NCBI RefSeq assembly: GCF_019303535.1
Contig: NZ_JACCIU010000001.1
Span: 1,302,001 to 1,366,000, forward strand
Length of the DNA: 64,000 nt
Origin: Lactobacillus sp. Sy-1
GTDB taxonomy: Bacteria; Bacillota; Bacilli; Lactobacillales; Lactobacillaceae
Direction: 5' to 3'
The notes beneath the pieces are model-generated. The model was not told the origin of the DNA. It saw only the letters and a list, made by a program, of their open reading frames with translations, and made no database searches. Position numbers and translations under genes: made by a program. The number at the start of each line of letters is the position of its first letter. Position 1 is the first letter of the stretch. Positions 44,950 to 52,882 of the stretch are shown here, piece after piece.

Positions 44950-45726
44950 CTAAATTCTGTGAATCTGGACCCGCATGATAATAAACCGAGCCAACCAAGT
45001 CAACAAACCGCTTCCCACCAGCATCGTCACAATCATGTTAAGTGGATTCCAGGCACCGTGTTCGTTAAACCCAAATAATACGCTCATCGTTAAGTTCAAG
45101 ATGGTTTCAACCATCTGAATATCAATAACGTGATTCGAGACCAACATTCCCACTCCAAACGCCGCTCCACTGAATAAAGAGATACTAACGAACAAAAAGC
45201 CAGCTACAATTAATATTGCTATCCAATTCCGGATCTTCTTCGAAAATAGATTCAAAAACGCCCCTAAAGATTCGGCTACAATGAATAATAAGTAGTTCCC
45301 TAAAAACGATATGATAAACAGGGCGAAGAAGTTCACCAGTGGATTCGTAAAAAAGCCATTGTAAGTAGGATTAGAACCCAGCCAGCTCAGGTGCAAAATG
45401 CGGTTTAAAACGGTAACGAAAACCGTAACTAATGTAATCATCCAGAAATCATTCTTAAAAATCTGGCCCCTAGCAAAACCATTTTGGAGCTTCAGCAGGA
45501 ACCCTTGATCAAATTGACTAAAAATCAATACTGCTGAAAAGAGGAGCGGAAAATTAAACCCAGTTAGCATCGAGCGGATTGAAGGGGTATCACCACCGTC
45601 AAATAAATTACCAAAGATTAAAAGGACAGCTAAAAAAGCGATAAATAACAAGGCCATGAATCCAAAAACCTTTAGATAGTACTTGATGCTTACCACGAGT
45701 AAATCTTTCATTCGATTATTCATCAT
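44950..45726 (-). CDS. ABC-transporter-associated membrane protein (first permease-like subunit)
   Basis: This 258-residue protein has about six transmembrane helices and is paralogous to the next gene. It shares KLQNGFARGQIFKND, FFALFIISFLGNYL, LGAFLNLFSKKIRNW and the C-terminal RFIIMRVQIHRI. It overlaps the ATPase gene by 11 bases, implying coupled translation. No extracellular domain or known substrate motif is visible. The pair arose by tandem duplication, probably to make an asymmetric membrane channel. Confidence 0.82.
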   Translation of the reverse strand: MMNNRMKDLLVVSIKYYLKVFGFMALLFIAFLAVLLIFGNLFDGGDTPSIRSMLTGFNFPLLFSAVLIFSQFDQGFLLKLQNGFARGQIFKNDFWMITLVTVFVTVLNRILHLSWLGSNPTYNGFFTNPLVNFFALFIISFLGNYLLFIVAESLGAFLNLFSKKIRNWIAILIVAGFLFVSISLFSGAAFGVGMLVSNHVIDIQMVETILNLTMSVLFGFNEHGAWNPLNMIVTMLVGSGLLTWLARFIIMRVQIHRI

Positions 45727-46594
45727 TTTCTAACTCCCCCTTCCGTTTGGTTAAGTAGATGAACAGCGTTTGCAAATCCAGGCTTTCGACCGAAACTGTG
45801 TCTGGAATCCGTTGATCATCATTGAGTGGTCCGTAAACGTAGTTCGTCTTTAAATTCCCCAAATGCTTACTGCCAATCACGTTCAATCCGGCACAGTATT
45901 GATCCAGTTCCCTTTCCGGTCCCGTAATCGTGTGGGCGTTCTTTAAGACCGATTCGTTGTCCCCACTGACGATAACTGCCCCATGGTCAATAATGGCAAC
46001 GTCACTAACGATGTTGGCAACCTCATCGATCAAATGCGTCGAGATAATGAACGTCCGTGGATTATCACTATAGGATTGAATCAATTCAGAATAAAATAAC
46101 TCACGGTGGTTAGCATCAAGGCCTAAAGTGGGCTCATCAAAGATGACCACTTCTGCAGGCACACAAAGTGCAATGATCAACTTCACGATTGAATGGTACC
46201 CGGTCGATAGTTTCCCGAACTTGGTTTTAACGTTCACATCGAACTTTTGGATTAACTCATTAGCTAAATGTTGGTCAAAGCCATCGTAAACCGCGGCAGT
46301 CGTCTTGATGATGTTTTGGACCTTCGTTGACTCCTGATACAAATTATCCTGGCTCATCATAAAGACCTTGGACAATGCATCACCGTTATCGTGCATCACG
46401 GCGCCATCCAGTTTTACTTGCCCCGAATTGGCAAAGATTCGGTCGGTAATGATGTTCAAAAGGGTGCTCTTCCCGGCTCCGTTGCGCCCCAATAATCCGT
46501 AAATTTGATTCGATTCAAACGTTAAGTTAATATCATTCAATCCGCTTTGCTTGTGAAAATGCTTATTTAAATGCTCAATTTTAATTGTGGTCAT
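45716..46594 (-). CDS. ABC transporter ATP-binding protein of the GntR-linked system
   Basis: This 292-residue ATPase has Walker A GLLGRNGAGKSTL (about 33-45), Q-loop MMSQDNLY, a signature reading KLSTGYHS (a variant of LSGGQ), Walker B VVIFDEPTLGLD and the switch His in ISTHLIDEV. The C-terminal 80 residues form an extra domain as in YtrB/CcmA-like exporters. The start overlaps the end of the GntR gene by 14 bases. The closest familiar systems are the cell-envelope-stress YtrABCDEF transporters; substrate not deduced. Confidence 0.9.
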   Translation of the reverse strand: MTTIKIEHLNKHFHKQSGLNDINLTFESNQIYGLLGRNGAGKSTLLNIITDRIFANSGQVKLDGAVMHDNGDALSKVFMMSQDNLYQESTKVQNIIKTTAAVYDGFDQHLANELIQKFDVNVKTKFGKLSTGYHSIVKLIIALCVPAEVVIFDEPTLGLDANHRELFYSELIQSYSDNPRTFIISTHLIDEVANIVSDVAIIDHGAVIVSGDNESVLKNAHTITGPERELDQYCAGLNVIGSKHLGNLKTNYVYGPLNDDQRIPDTVSVESLDLQTLFIYLTKRKGELENDE

Positions 46595-46958
46595 TCTGAT
46601 ACCCCCGTTGAATTAATTTCAAAACATCAGCTTGATTTAGCTTTAACTTATCGGCCTCGTTAATTAGGTCTAAGATAAAATCGTCATAGAATTTAGAACG
46701 CCGCTTTTCGACTACCTTTTTTTGCCCGTCAATGGTAACGAACGTCCCCATTCCACGCCGCTTTTCTAATAATCCTTCACTAACCAATATGTTCATCCCC
46801 TTTAATACCGTCGCTGGATTAATGTGAAACTGTTTTGATATTTCAGTCGTCGATGGAATCTGTTCATTCTCGGGAAACGCTCCCGTAAAGATTGCATCTT
46901 CGATCTGGCTGGCAACCTGTAGATAAATCGGCTCCGCACTATCAAAGTCAAACTGCAT
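46581..46958 (-). CDS. GntR-family regulator, YtrA/YhcF subfamily
   Basis: This 125-residue repressor has an N-terminal winged helix (about 8-75: PIYLQVASQIEDAIFTGAF, then IPSTTEISKQFHINPATVLKGMNIL in shortened form, and EKRRGMGTFV). A short helical C-terminal dimerisation tail of about 45 residues follows instead of a ligand domain, which defines the YtrA subfamily. It is the first gene of the ABC operon and probably represses its own promoter through the palindrome at 46997-47018. The signal it senses is unknown. Confidence 0.92.
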   Translation of the reverse strand: MQFDFDSAEPIYLQVASQIEDAIFTGAFPENEQIPSTTEISKQFHINPATVLKGMNILVSEGLLEKRRGMGTFVTIDGQKKVVEKRRSKFYDDFILDLINEADKLKLNQADVLKLIQRGYQNDHN

Positions 46959-46996
46959 TAATGCTCACATCCTTCAAATATCTCATTCATCATTCA

Positions 46997-47045
46997 GTTA
47001 ATTACTTATGTAACTAACTATACATATGATGTTAAAAAAAGTCAA
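46997..47045 (-). promoter_or_regulatory. Promoter and palindromic operator of the GntR-ABC operon
   Basis: The minus strand has TTGACT (47040-47045), 17 bp, then TATAGT (47017-47022). Overlapping the -10 and start site is a 22-bp near-perfect palindrome (46997-47018) with half-sites GTTARTTAC and GTAAYTAAC around ATAA. It is a typical position for autorepression by the YtrA-type regulator. Confidence 0.78.
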
Positions 47046-47047
47046 TT

Positions 47048-47084
47048 AAAAAAGAGACTGGAAAATATTTTCCAATCTCTTTTA
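47048..47084 (-). terminator. Terminator after metQ
   Basis: On the minus strand AAAAGAGA pairs with TCTCTTTT, with an inner TGGAAAA/TTTTCCA stem, followed by T residues. It is strong and lies just past the metQ stop. Confidence 0.92.
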
Positions 47085-47088
47085 GTCA

Positions 47089-47913
47089 TTAATATTTGTG
47101 AGCGGGAACCACCCCACCCTTGTAATGATCATAAATCCATTTTTGAACTGGTTTGGATTCTAGAATCTTCATTAACTTCTTAATTTGTGGATTATTCCGA
47201 TCTTCTTTTCTAACCGCTACAATATTATTGTATGGTGAATGCGGATCACTCTTTTGCAAAGCAATCGCTTGCTTCTTCGGATTCAAGCCACTTTGGACCG
47301 CGTAGTTGGCGTTAATGGCAACTGCATCTCCTTCACCGTTTTCATAAATTTCTGGCAGTAATTTCGGTTCATAACCAGTCTTAAACTTCAAGTGCTTAGG
47401 GTTACTTACAATGTCAGAGAAATTAGCCTGTTCGATGCTAACGCCCTTCTTAATCTTAATTAATCCAGCTTGTTGGAAAAGTTGCAAGATTCTCCCGTAA
47501 TCCGGAGCATTGTTGCTGACCAAGATGGTGGCGTTATCCTTCAAATCTTGGAGGCGTTTGACCTTCTTGGAATAAATCCCCATTGGTTCCAAGTGAACGG
47601 CCCCCACGTCAACTAAGTGGCCGTTATTCTGCTTATTCCACTGATTTAAGAACGGAATCGTCTGGAAGTAGTTAGCATCTAATTCACCCGAAGCCAGGGC
47701 TTTATTAGGCAACACGTAGTCTTGGAACACCCGAATATTCAAATGAATGCCCTCTTTTTCCAGTTCCGGTTTAATGTGGTTTAGAATTTGAGCATGGGGA
47801 ACATTAGAAGCCCCAATCGTAAGCGAGTTCTTGGAGTGAGCCTCACCAGGACCAATCACTAGTAGTGCAACGAATGCGACAATTAAGGAGAGAAAGAAAC
47901 CAATTTTTTTCAT
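47089..47913 (-). CDS. metQ: Methionine-type ABC transporter substrate-binding protein (MetQ/NlpA family)
   Basis: This 274-residue NlpA-family protein binds methionine or a related compound. Family blocks are TIGASNVPHAQIL, LDANYFQTIPFLNQW and the C-terminal PVQKWIYDHYKG. The N-terminus MKKIGFFLSLIVAFVALLVIG is a signal or anchor helix, but there is no lipobox and the whole protein has no cysteine, so it cannot be a diacylglyceryl lipoprotein. It may be held by an uncleaved signal anchor, or cleaved after Ala-His-Ser and released. It is the last gene of the metNIQ operon. Confidence 0.92.
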   Translation of the reverse strand: MKKIGFFLSLIVAFVALLVIGPGEAHSKNSLTIGASNVPHAQILNHIKPELEKEGIHLNIRVFQDYVLPNKALASGELDANYFQTIPFLNQWNKQNNGHLVDVGAVHLEPMGIYSKKVKRLQDLKDNATILVSNNAPDYGRILQLFQQAGLIKIKKGVSIEQANFSDIVSNPKHLKFKTGYEPKLLPEIYENGEGDAVAINANYAVQSGLNPKKQAIALQKSDPHSPYNNIVAVRKEDRNNPQIKKLMKILESKPVQKWIYDHYKGGVVPAHKY

Positions 47914-47929
47914 TTTTAAACCTCCTTAA

Positions 47930-48622
47930 TTATAGTCCCCGTTTATCAGTACCCTTAACAAATGCATCACCAATGTATTGCACAATGAACACAAAGATTA
48001 GGATAATCACGGTTGCGACTAACGTGATACTGTTGTTATTGGATTGGAATCCATCGAGATAAGCAAGATTCCCTAACCCACCGGCACCAATTGCTCCAGC
48101 CATTGCAGTGTATGAAATCAATGAAATGGTGGTTACCGTTGCTCCAGCAATCAATGCAGGCGTACTTTCTGGAATTAACACCTTCCAAATGATTTCCCAA
48201 TTTGTTGCACCCATTGACTTAACGGCTTCAATCACCCCGTTATCAATTTCATGGAAGTTAGATTCAACCATCCGCGCATAGAATGGAGCGGCGGAAATTA
48301 CTAATGATGGAATGGCTGCGGTTGGTCCAATGATGGTCCCAACGATATTCTTGGTAATTGGTAGTAATAACACAATTAAAATAATGTATGGAATCGATCT
48401 AAAGATGTTAACTAGGACTGAAACCACTAGGTTCAATAACCGATACCAAAAGCCATTTTTATTCCGCGTTTCGAATAAGATTAACCCCAGGGCAATTCCG
48501 ATTACTGCCACTAGAATCATTGCAACTAGCGTCATCCAAATCGTTTCCCAAGTTGCTGACCACATATTAGGCCAATTAACATTTTTAAACTGAAAATAAG
48601 AACTTAACCCTTGATTATCCAC
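47930..48622 (-). CDS. metI: Methionine ABC transporter permease MetI
   Basis: This 230-residue permease has five predicted transmembrane helices. The coupling loop with VIEAVKSMGATNWEIIWKV matches the MetI family. The start is GTG at 48622 after GGAGG, overlapping the metN stop by eight bases, so translation is coupled. It forms the membrane homodimer for D/L-methionine uptake. Confidence 0.94.
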   Translation of the reverse strand: MDNQGLSSYFQFKNVNWPNMWSATWETIWMTLVAMILVAVIGIALGLILFETRNKNGFWYRLLNLVVSVLVNIFRSIPYIILIVLLLPITKNIVGTIIGPTAAIPSLVISAAPFYARMVESNFHEIDNGVIEAVKSMGATNWEIIWKVLIPESTPALIAGATVTTISLISYTAMAGAIGAGGLGNLAYLDGFQSNNNSITLVATVIILIFVFIVQYIGDAFVKGTDKRGL

Positions 48623-49649
48623 GGCTGATTACCTCCGTTTCTACTTTTAATGTTTTAAAGTCTTGTAAAGCCTTCTTTTGTTCGTCTGCATCCCCCAGCA
48701 ATTGGATTACCAATACCCCAATCGTACCAGTTTGAGTAGGGTGTAACGAACCCTCAATGATGTTGATTTCAAGGTTTGGCCGTTGCTTAGCAACCTGTGA
48801 AACCACTGGTGATTGTGAGCGTTCCCCACTGAACGTTAGTTTGATGATCGAACCATTTGGATACCGTTCCACTAGTTCATCTAGCGCCATCATTGTATCG
48901 TTACTATCAGGAGTGTCATTTTCACTAACGAAGCGTTTCGTAATCGCTTGTTGGGGGTGGTTAAAGATTTCGGAAACCGACCCCTGTTCAACCACTTGAC
49001 CATCTTGCATTACGGCAACGTTCTTGGCAACCTTTCTGATTGCGTGCATTTCATGGGTGATTAAAACAATCGTAATCCCTAATTCACGATTAATTTTAAG
49101 CAGTAACTCTAAAATTTCATCGGTCGTTTGGGGATCCAACGCACTAGTTGCTTCATCGGAAATCAATAGCTTGGGGTCGTTGGCTAGCGCTCGTGCAATG
49201 CCGACCCGTTGCTTCTGCCCACCAGAGAGTTCGGATGGGTAGTCGTTTTCCCGGCCCTTTAGCCCAACTAACTCAATTAACTTCTTAGCTTTTGCGACCC
49301 GGCTGGCCTTATCAACGTGTGCTAGTTCTAATGGTAACATCACATTATCAATGATCGAACGGGACCATAATAAATTAAAATGCTGAAAGATCATCCCAAT
49401 TTGCTTTTGTTGGTCACGTAATTCGCGTCCACTTAATTTGGCAATATCATGCCCGTGAACTTCAACGGAACCAGTGGTTGGTGTTTCCAACCCATTTAGC
49501 ATTCTTACTAACGTACTCTTTCCAGCTCCAGAGTAACCAATAATCCCAAAAATGTCGCCATCGTCAATCGTTAAATTAACGTCGTTAACAGCTTTGAGTT
49601 GGCTGCCCTTAAGTTGGAAGACTTTTGAAACATCTTTAAACTTAATCAA
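48615..49649 (-). CDS. metN: Methionine ABC transporter ATP-binding protein MetN
   Basis: This 344-residue ATPase has Walker A GYSGAGKST (38-46), signature LSGGQKQRVGIARAL and Walker B LLISDEATSALDP. The C-terminal 95 residues form an ACT-like NIL domain, through which methionine inhibits transport in E. coli MetN. It is the first gene of metN-metI-metQ and is preceded by a Met T-box leader. Confidence 0.95.
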   Translation of the reverse strand: MIKFKDVSKVFQLKGSQLKAVNDVNLTIDDGDIFGIIGYSGAGKSTLVRMLNGLETPTTGSVEVHGHDIAKLSGRELRDQQKQIGMIFQHFNLLWSRSIIDNVMLPLELAHVDKASRVAKAKKLIELVGLKGRENDYPSELSGGQKQRVGIARALANDPKLLISDEATSALDPQTTDEILELLLKINRELGITIVLITHEMHAIRKVAKNVAVMQDGQVVEQGSVSEIFNHPQQAITKRFVSENDTPDSNDTMMALDELVERYPNGSIIKLTFSGERSQSPVVSQVAKQRPNLEINIIEGSLHPTQTGTIGVLVIQLLGDADEQKKALQDFKTLKVETEVISRG

Positions 49650-49668
49650 ATTAATTCCCTCCTAAACT

Positions 49669-49905
49669 AAAAAACTCTTCATCCTAAAGAAAGGACGAAG
49701 AGTTTCGTGGTACCACCTTTTATTTGCTACTGTCTCACAACAGTAACCTTAATAAGTAAATTTACTTAACGATATAATGGTCGTTACCCATTACTAGCTA
49801 ATCAAAGACTCACTAGCAAATATTTTTCTTAAAGACCATCTTCAATGACCGTAGCTACTTCCTCACATCAACCGAAAGCTTTCTGATAACTTATTAATCA
49901 TTTAC
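49669..49905 (-). promoter_or_regulatory. T-box riboswitch, Met specifier, upstream of metNIQ
   Basis: This occupies the 312-bp gap between rodA and metN. The core GGTGGTACCACG is at 49706-49717, a variant with ACCACG in place of ACCGCG. A terminator (AAACTCTTCGTCC paired with GGATGAAGAGTTT, T-run) is at 49669-49705. In stem I, GTTA/TAAC and AGCT/AGCT flank a loop with AGTA-ATG-G. ATG at 49789-49791 is the likely methionine specifier, consistent with the gene it controls. Confidence 0.85.
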
Positions 49906-49927
49906 TCATCTTTAAATCATGATATAT

Positions 49928-49956
49928 AGTATACAAACTAATTTTTCTAATGTCAA
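49928..49956 (-). promoter_or_regulatory. Promoter of the metNIQ T-box transcript
   Basis: The minus strand has TTGACA (49951-49956), 17 bp, then TATACT (49928-49933), very close to consensus and directly after the rodA stop. Confidence 0.85.
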
Positions 49957-49961
49957 ATTAA

Positions 49962-51170
49962 TTAAGAGAAGTTCTTTGGCCGCCGACTGAACATGTAACT
50001 ACGGTTATGGTATTGCATCGACATAATCAATCCAATTCCCATCATGTTACCAATCAAAGAGGAACCCCCTTGACTGATAAATGGCAATGGAATCCCAGTC
50101 AATGGTAACAACCCAATGCTCATCCCAATATTTTCAAACACATGGAATAAAATCATCATGATAACCCCGGTCGAAATGTAGGCGTAAAAGACGTTGCGGG
50201 TGTCAAAGGTAACGCGAATCATTTGATAGATTAAGAGGAAGTAAATAAAAATTAAAATACACCCTCCTAAGAAACCAAAGTTTTCACCAATCACTGAAAA
50301 AATCATATCAGATTCCCGAACTGGAACGTAGACCTTTGAAACGTTGAATCCGGTCCCAGTGATTCCACCAGAACCAACTGCCTTGATACTTTGCCAGAGT
50401 TGATAACCTTGATTAGTGGTATCAGCAGATGGATTTAACCAGCTATCGATTCGTTGAAATTGATAGAGTTGAAACCCTAAATGGGTCAAAATATTTCGCC
50501 CGGGCGTTGATGTAACTAACCATAAGGTAAAAATCCCGACTAACGCACCGACACCAAATAATGGTCCCAATAGTTTCCAAGTCATTTCAGAAACCACCAT
50601 GAATCCTACGAAAATGGCAACGAACACCAAAATGGTCCCGAAGTCATTTTGGAGTTTCATTAAAATCACGATTGGCAACGTCCATAGCACCATGTGCCAC
50701 AGTAAAATCATGTCATTTCGTGGGGTATGGGTGTACTTATCATTATGCTCCACGGTAACCTTAGCCAGCATCAAAATATAAGCTGGCTTCATCACTTCAG
50801 AGGGTTGGAATGTAAACGGACCAATCGCAAACCAGTTCTTAGCTCCCGTTTGAGCCGCGTACGCTCGACTATAGAAGAATAGGACTAATATCAGCAGCGC
50901 AATCCCGAACCAATACGCTAGTGGTGCTAGCTTCCAAAGTTGCTCAGAATCAAATTGCATGATAACGACCACTGCTACCGCACCAATCGCATACCATAAG
51001 ATTTGGGGCACTAATTTACTAACCACGCTGGTGGTATTCGTATCGTGTGAGACGGCAACGTAGATGGAAGCAATCCCAATCACGGCCAAAAGCATTACGC
51101 TGAAAATAATTCCCCAATCAATTCGATTATCTTTATCATTTTTGCTATTTTCATCATTAGTACGATCCAA
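49962..51170 (-). CDS. rodA: Rod-shape SEDS glycosyltransferase RodA (FtsW/RodA family)
   Basis: This SEDS-family peptidoglycan polymerase works in the elongasome. It has about ten transmembrane helices, the IGPFTFQPSEVMKPAYI segment, the catalytic-Asp region ESDMIFSVIGENFGF, and the C-terminal GIPLPFISQGGSS. The frame opens at TTG 51179, but that codon is almost on top of the AGGAGG site. I prefer the TTG at 51170 (LDRTNDEN; 402 residues); the start is uncertain. RodA rather than FtsW is chosen because mbl, yidD and murA follow in the shape-gene cluster. Confidence 0.9.
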   Translation of the reverse strand: MDRTNDENSKNDKDNRIDWGIIFSVMLLAVIGIASIYVAVSHDTNTTSVVSKLVPQILWYAIGAVAVVVIMQFDSEQLWKLAPLAYWFGIALLILVLFFYSRAYAAQTGAKNWFAIGPFTFQPSEVMKPAYILMLAKVTVEHNDKYTHTPRNDMILLWHMVLWTLPIVILMKLQNDFGTILVFVAIFVGFMVVSEMTWKLLGPLFGVGALVGIFTLWLVTSTPGRNILTHLGFQLYQFQRIDSWLNPSADTTNQGYQLWQSIKAVGSGGITGTGFNVSKVYVPVRESDMIFSVIGENFGFLGGCILIFIYFLLIYQMIRVTFDTRNVFYAYISTGVIMMILFHVFENIGMSIGLLPLTGIPLPFISQGGSSLIGNMMGIGLIMSMQYHNRSYMFSRRPKNFS

Positions 51171-51209
51171 TGAAATCAAGCCTCCTCGGATATATCTTAG
51201 AGTTCCTGA

Positions 51210-51431
51210 TTAATGATGTAAATGATACTCACTAATCAACATTTCGATTCCTTCATCAACCGATTTAACATTGACGGTCTTCTTATGACGGTAATCAGCA
51301 ATAATGCCATCATCAGTTGTTGTAATTTCACCAATTACATCGGTGCCAACTTTCAAAGTCTGAACTAGGTTTCCCTTAGCGTTCTTTTTTTCATCTAAAC
51401 TAACGTCAACGTTTTGTTTCTTTTTACTCAT
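51210..51431 (-). CDS. DUF2969 family small protein
   Basis: This 73-residue soluble, Lys-rich protein is a DUF2969 member, a family found in lactobacilli and relatives. The central block NLVQTLKVGTDVIGEI and the C-terminal ISEYHLHH are recognisable. The function is unknown. It lies between yidD/mbl and rodA with good ribosome site GGAGGAAATA. Conserved position hints at a role in wall elongation, but nothing in the sequence proves it. Confidence 0.8.
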   Translation of the reverse strand: MSKKKQNVDVSLDEKKNAKGNLVQTLKVGTDVIGEITTTDDGIIADYRHKKTVNVKSVDEGIEMLISEYHLHH

Positions 51432-51442
51432 TATTTCCTCCT

Positions 51443-51480
51443 AAAAAGAAAAGCAGTCGGATCACGTGAGCGACTACTTT
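51443..51480 (-). terminator. Terminator after yidD
   Basis: On the minus strand AAAGTAGTCG pairs with CGACTGCTTT around a short loop, followed by TCTTTTT. It overlaps the yidD stop codon. Confidence 0.75.
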
Positions 51481-51749
51481 AGATTCATTGAATGCCGGTA
51501 TTCATCCCGGGCCCGTTTATTCCTAAAAATTGTAAAATGGTCTGGAACCGGGTCATAGCCACCCTTAATAAGTGGATTACACCTAATAATTCTGGCAATT
51601 CCCATTAAGATTCCCTTCAATGCACCATGTTTTCCGATTGCAGTAATTGTATATGCAGAGCAGGTTGGTGAATAGCGACAACTGGGCGGGAATAACGGCG
51701 AGATTCCCTTTTGATATCCCCGCACTAATTTAATTAATAGCCAACGCAA
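51474..51749 (-). CDS. yidD: Membrane protein insertion efficiency factor YidD
   Basis: YidD assists YidC-dependent membrane insertion. The start is placed at TTG 51749 ([15 protein letters not shown]; 91 residues), four bases after AGGTGG; an upstream TTG at 51767 lacks a ribosome site. The DUF37 signature is intact: [15 protein letters not shown] and the [19 protein letters not shown] stretch followed by GGYDPVP. Three cysteines are conserved. It is 24 bp downstream of mbl. Confidence 0.93.
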   Translation of the reverse strand: MRWLLIKLVRGYQKGISPLFPPSCRYSPTCSAYTITAIGKHGALKGILMGIARIIRCNPLIKGGYDPVPDHFTIFRNKRARDEYRHSMNLK

Positions 51750-51773
51750 GTAACCACCTACCCTCAAATATTA

Positions 51774-52769
51774 TTATTTGCTTTCAGTCTTATCGATATG
51801 TTCAAGCAGGGCTCCAGCACCCTTAGCAACATTATCAAGTGGTTTTTCAGAGATTAAAACTGGGACGGTTAGTGCATCTGAAATCCGTTGATCAATTTTG
51901 CGAAGTAGCGCTCCCCCACCGGTTAACATAACTCCCCGGTCGACAATATCCGAAGCTAATTCTGGTGGAATTACTTCCAATACATCCTTAGCTCCACTAA
52001 CGATGGTGTCAACAGCATCAGAAAGAGCATCACAAATTTCGTTACTATCAACGGTAATCGAACGTGGCATTCCACTTAAAGCATCGCGCCCCCGCACTTC
52101 CTTTGTTCGAATGCTATCCTTATCATCCTTAACGGCGGTTCCAATTTCAATTTTAATCCGTTCTGAAGTATGATCCCCGATAATTAGGCCATGCTTATCC
52201 TTAATGTAGCTAACAATCATGTTATTCATCTTGTCTCCAGCAACCCGAATTGAATTACTAGCAACAATATCGCCAAGTGAAAGAACAGCAATATCACTGG
52301 TTCCACCCCCCATATCAATTACCATGTTTCCACGGGGTTGGAAAATATCGAGTCCCGCACCAATTGCAGCTACCTTTGGTTCTTCTTCAAGGTATACCTT
52401 CCCACCGCCAGATTTTTCGGCAGCTTGGATAATTGCCTTTCTTTCGATATTAGTGATGTTAGTCGGTGCACAAATCATAATTTTTGGTTTGGACATAACG
52501 CCCTTTACATTTAATTTATTAATAAAGTAAGAAAGCATTTTTTCAGTAACATCAAAGTCAGAGATAACTCCGTCCCGTAGAGGCCGGATGGCACGGATAT
52601 TACTAGGCGTCCGACCAACCATTCGGTAAGCTTCACTTCCAACTGATAATACTTTTTCTGTTTTTACATCCACAGCAACTACTGCAGGTTCATTTAACAC
52701 AATGCCCTTACCAACCACATAAATTAAAACGTTGGCAGTCCCTAAATCAATGCCGATGTCTTTTGCCAT
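51774..52769 (-). CDS. mbl: Second MreB-family actin (Mbl-like)
   Basis: This 331-residue bacterial actin has [13 protein letters not shown] near the N-terminus, the phosphate-2 loop DMGGGTSDIAVLS and the adenosine motif [11 protein letters not shown]. It lacks the N-terminal extension of the mreB product at 27457-28470. The name Mbl rests on its linkage with murA, rodA and yidD, as in other lactobacilli; strict orthology needs a tree. It would assemble filaments that guide the neighbouring RodA. Confidence 0.92.
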   Translation of the reverse strand: MAKDIGIDLGTANVLIYVVGKGIVLNEPAVVAVDVKTEKVLSVGSEAYRMVGRTPSNIRAIRPLRDGVISDFDVTEKMLSYFINKLNVKGVMSKPKIMICAPTNITNIERKAIIQAAEKSGGGKVYLEEEPKVAAIGAGLDIFQPRGNMVIDMGGGTSDIAVLSLGDIVASNSIRVAGDKMNNMIVSYIKDKHGLIIGDHTSERIKIEIGTAVKDDKDSIRTKEVRGRDALSGMPRSITVDSNEICDALSDAVDTIVSGAKDVLEVIPPELASDIVDRGVMLTGGGALLRKIDQRISDALTVPVLISEKPLDNVAKGAGALLEHIDKTESK

Positions 52770-52812
52770 CTCGCAACTTCCTCCTGAAAAAAACTTTTAA
52801 TACAACTAATTA

Positions 52813-52821
52813 ATTATAGCA
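52813..52821 (-). promoter_or_regulatory. Extended -10 promoter element for mbl
   Basis: The minus strand reads TGCTATAAT, 44 bases before the mbl start: consensus -10 with the TG extension. Confidence 0.55.
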
Positions 52822-52844
52822 TAATTTATATTACTTAACATACA

Positions 52845-52871
52845 CAAAAAGGAGTTCTAAAGAACTCCTTT
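52845..52871 (-). terminator. Terminator after murA
   Basis: On the minus strand AAAGGAGTTC/GAACTCCTTT with a four-base loop is followed by TT. The stem is strong. Confidence 0.88.
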
Positions 52872-52882
52872 ACAATTTTAAA

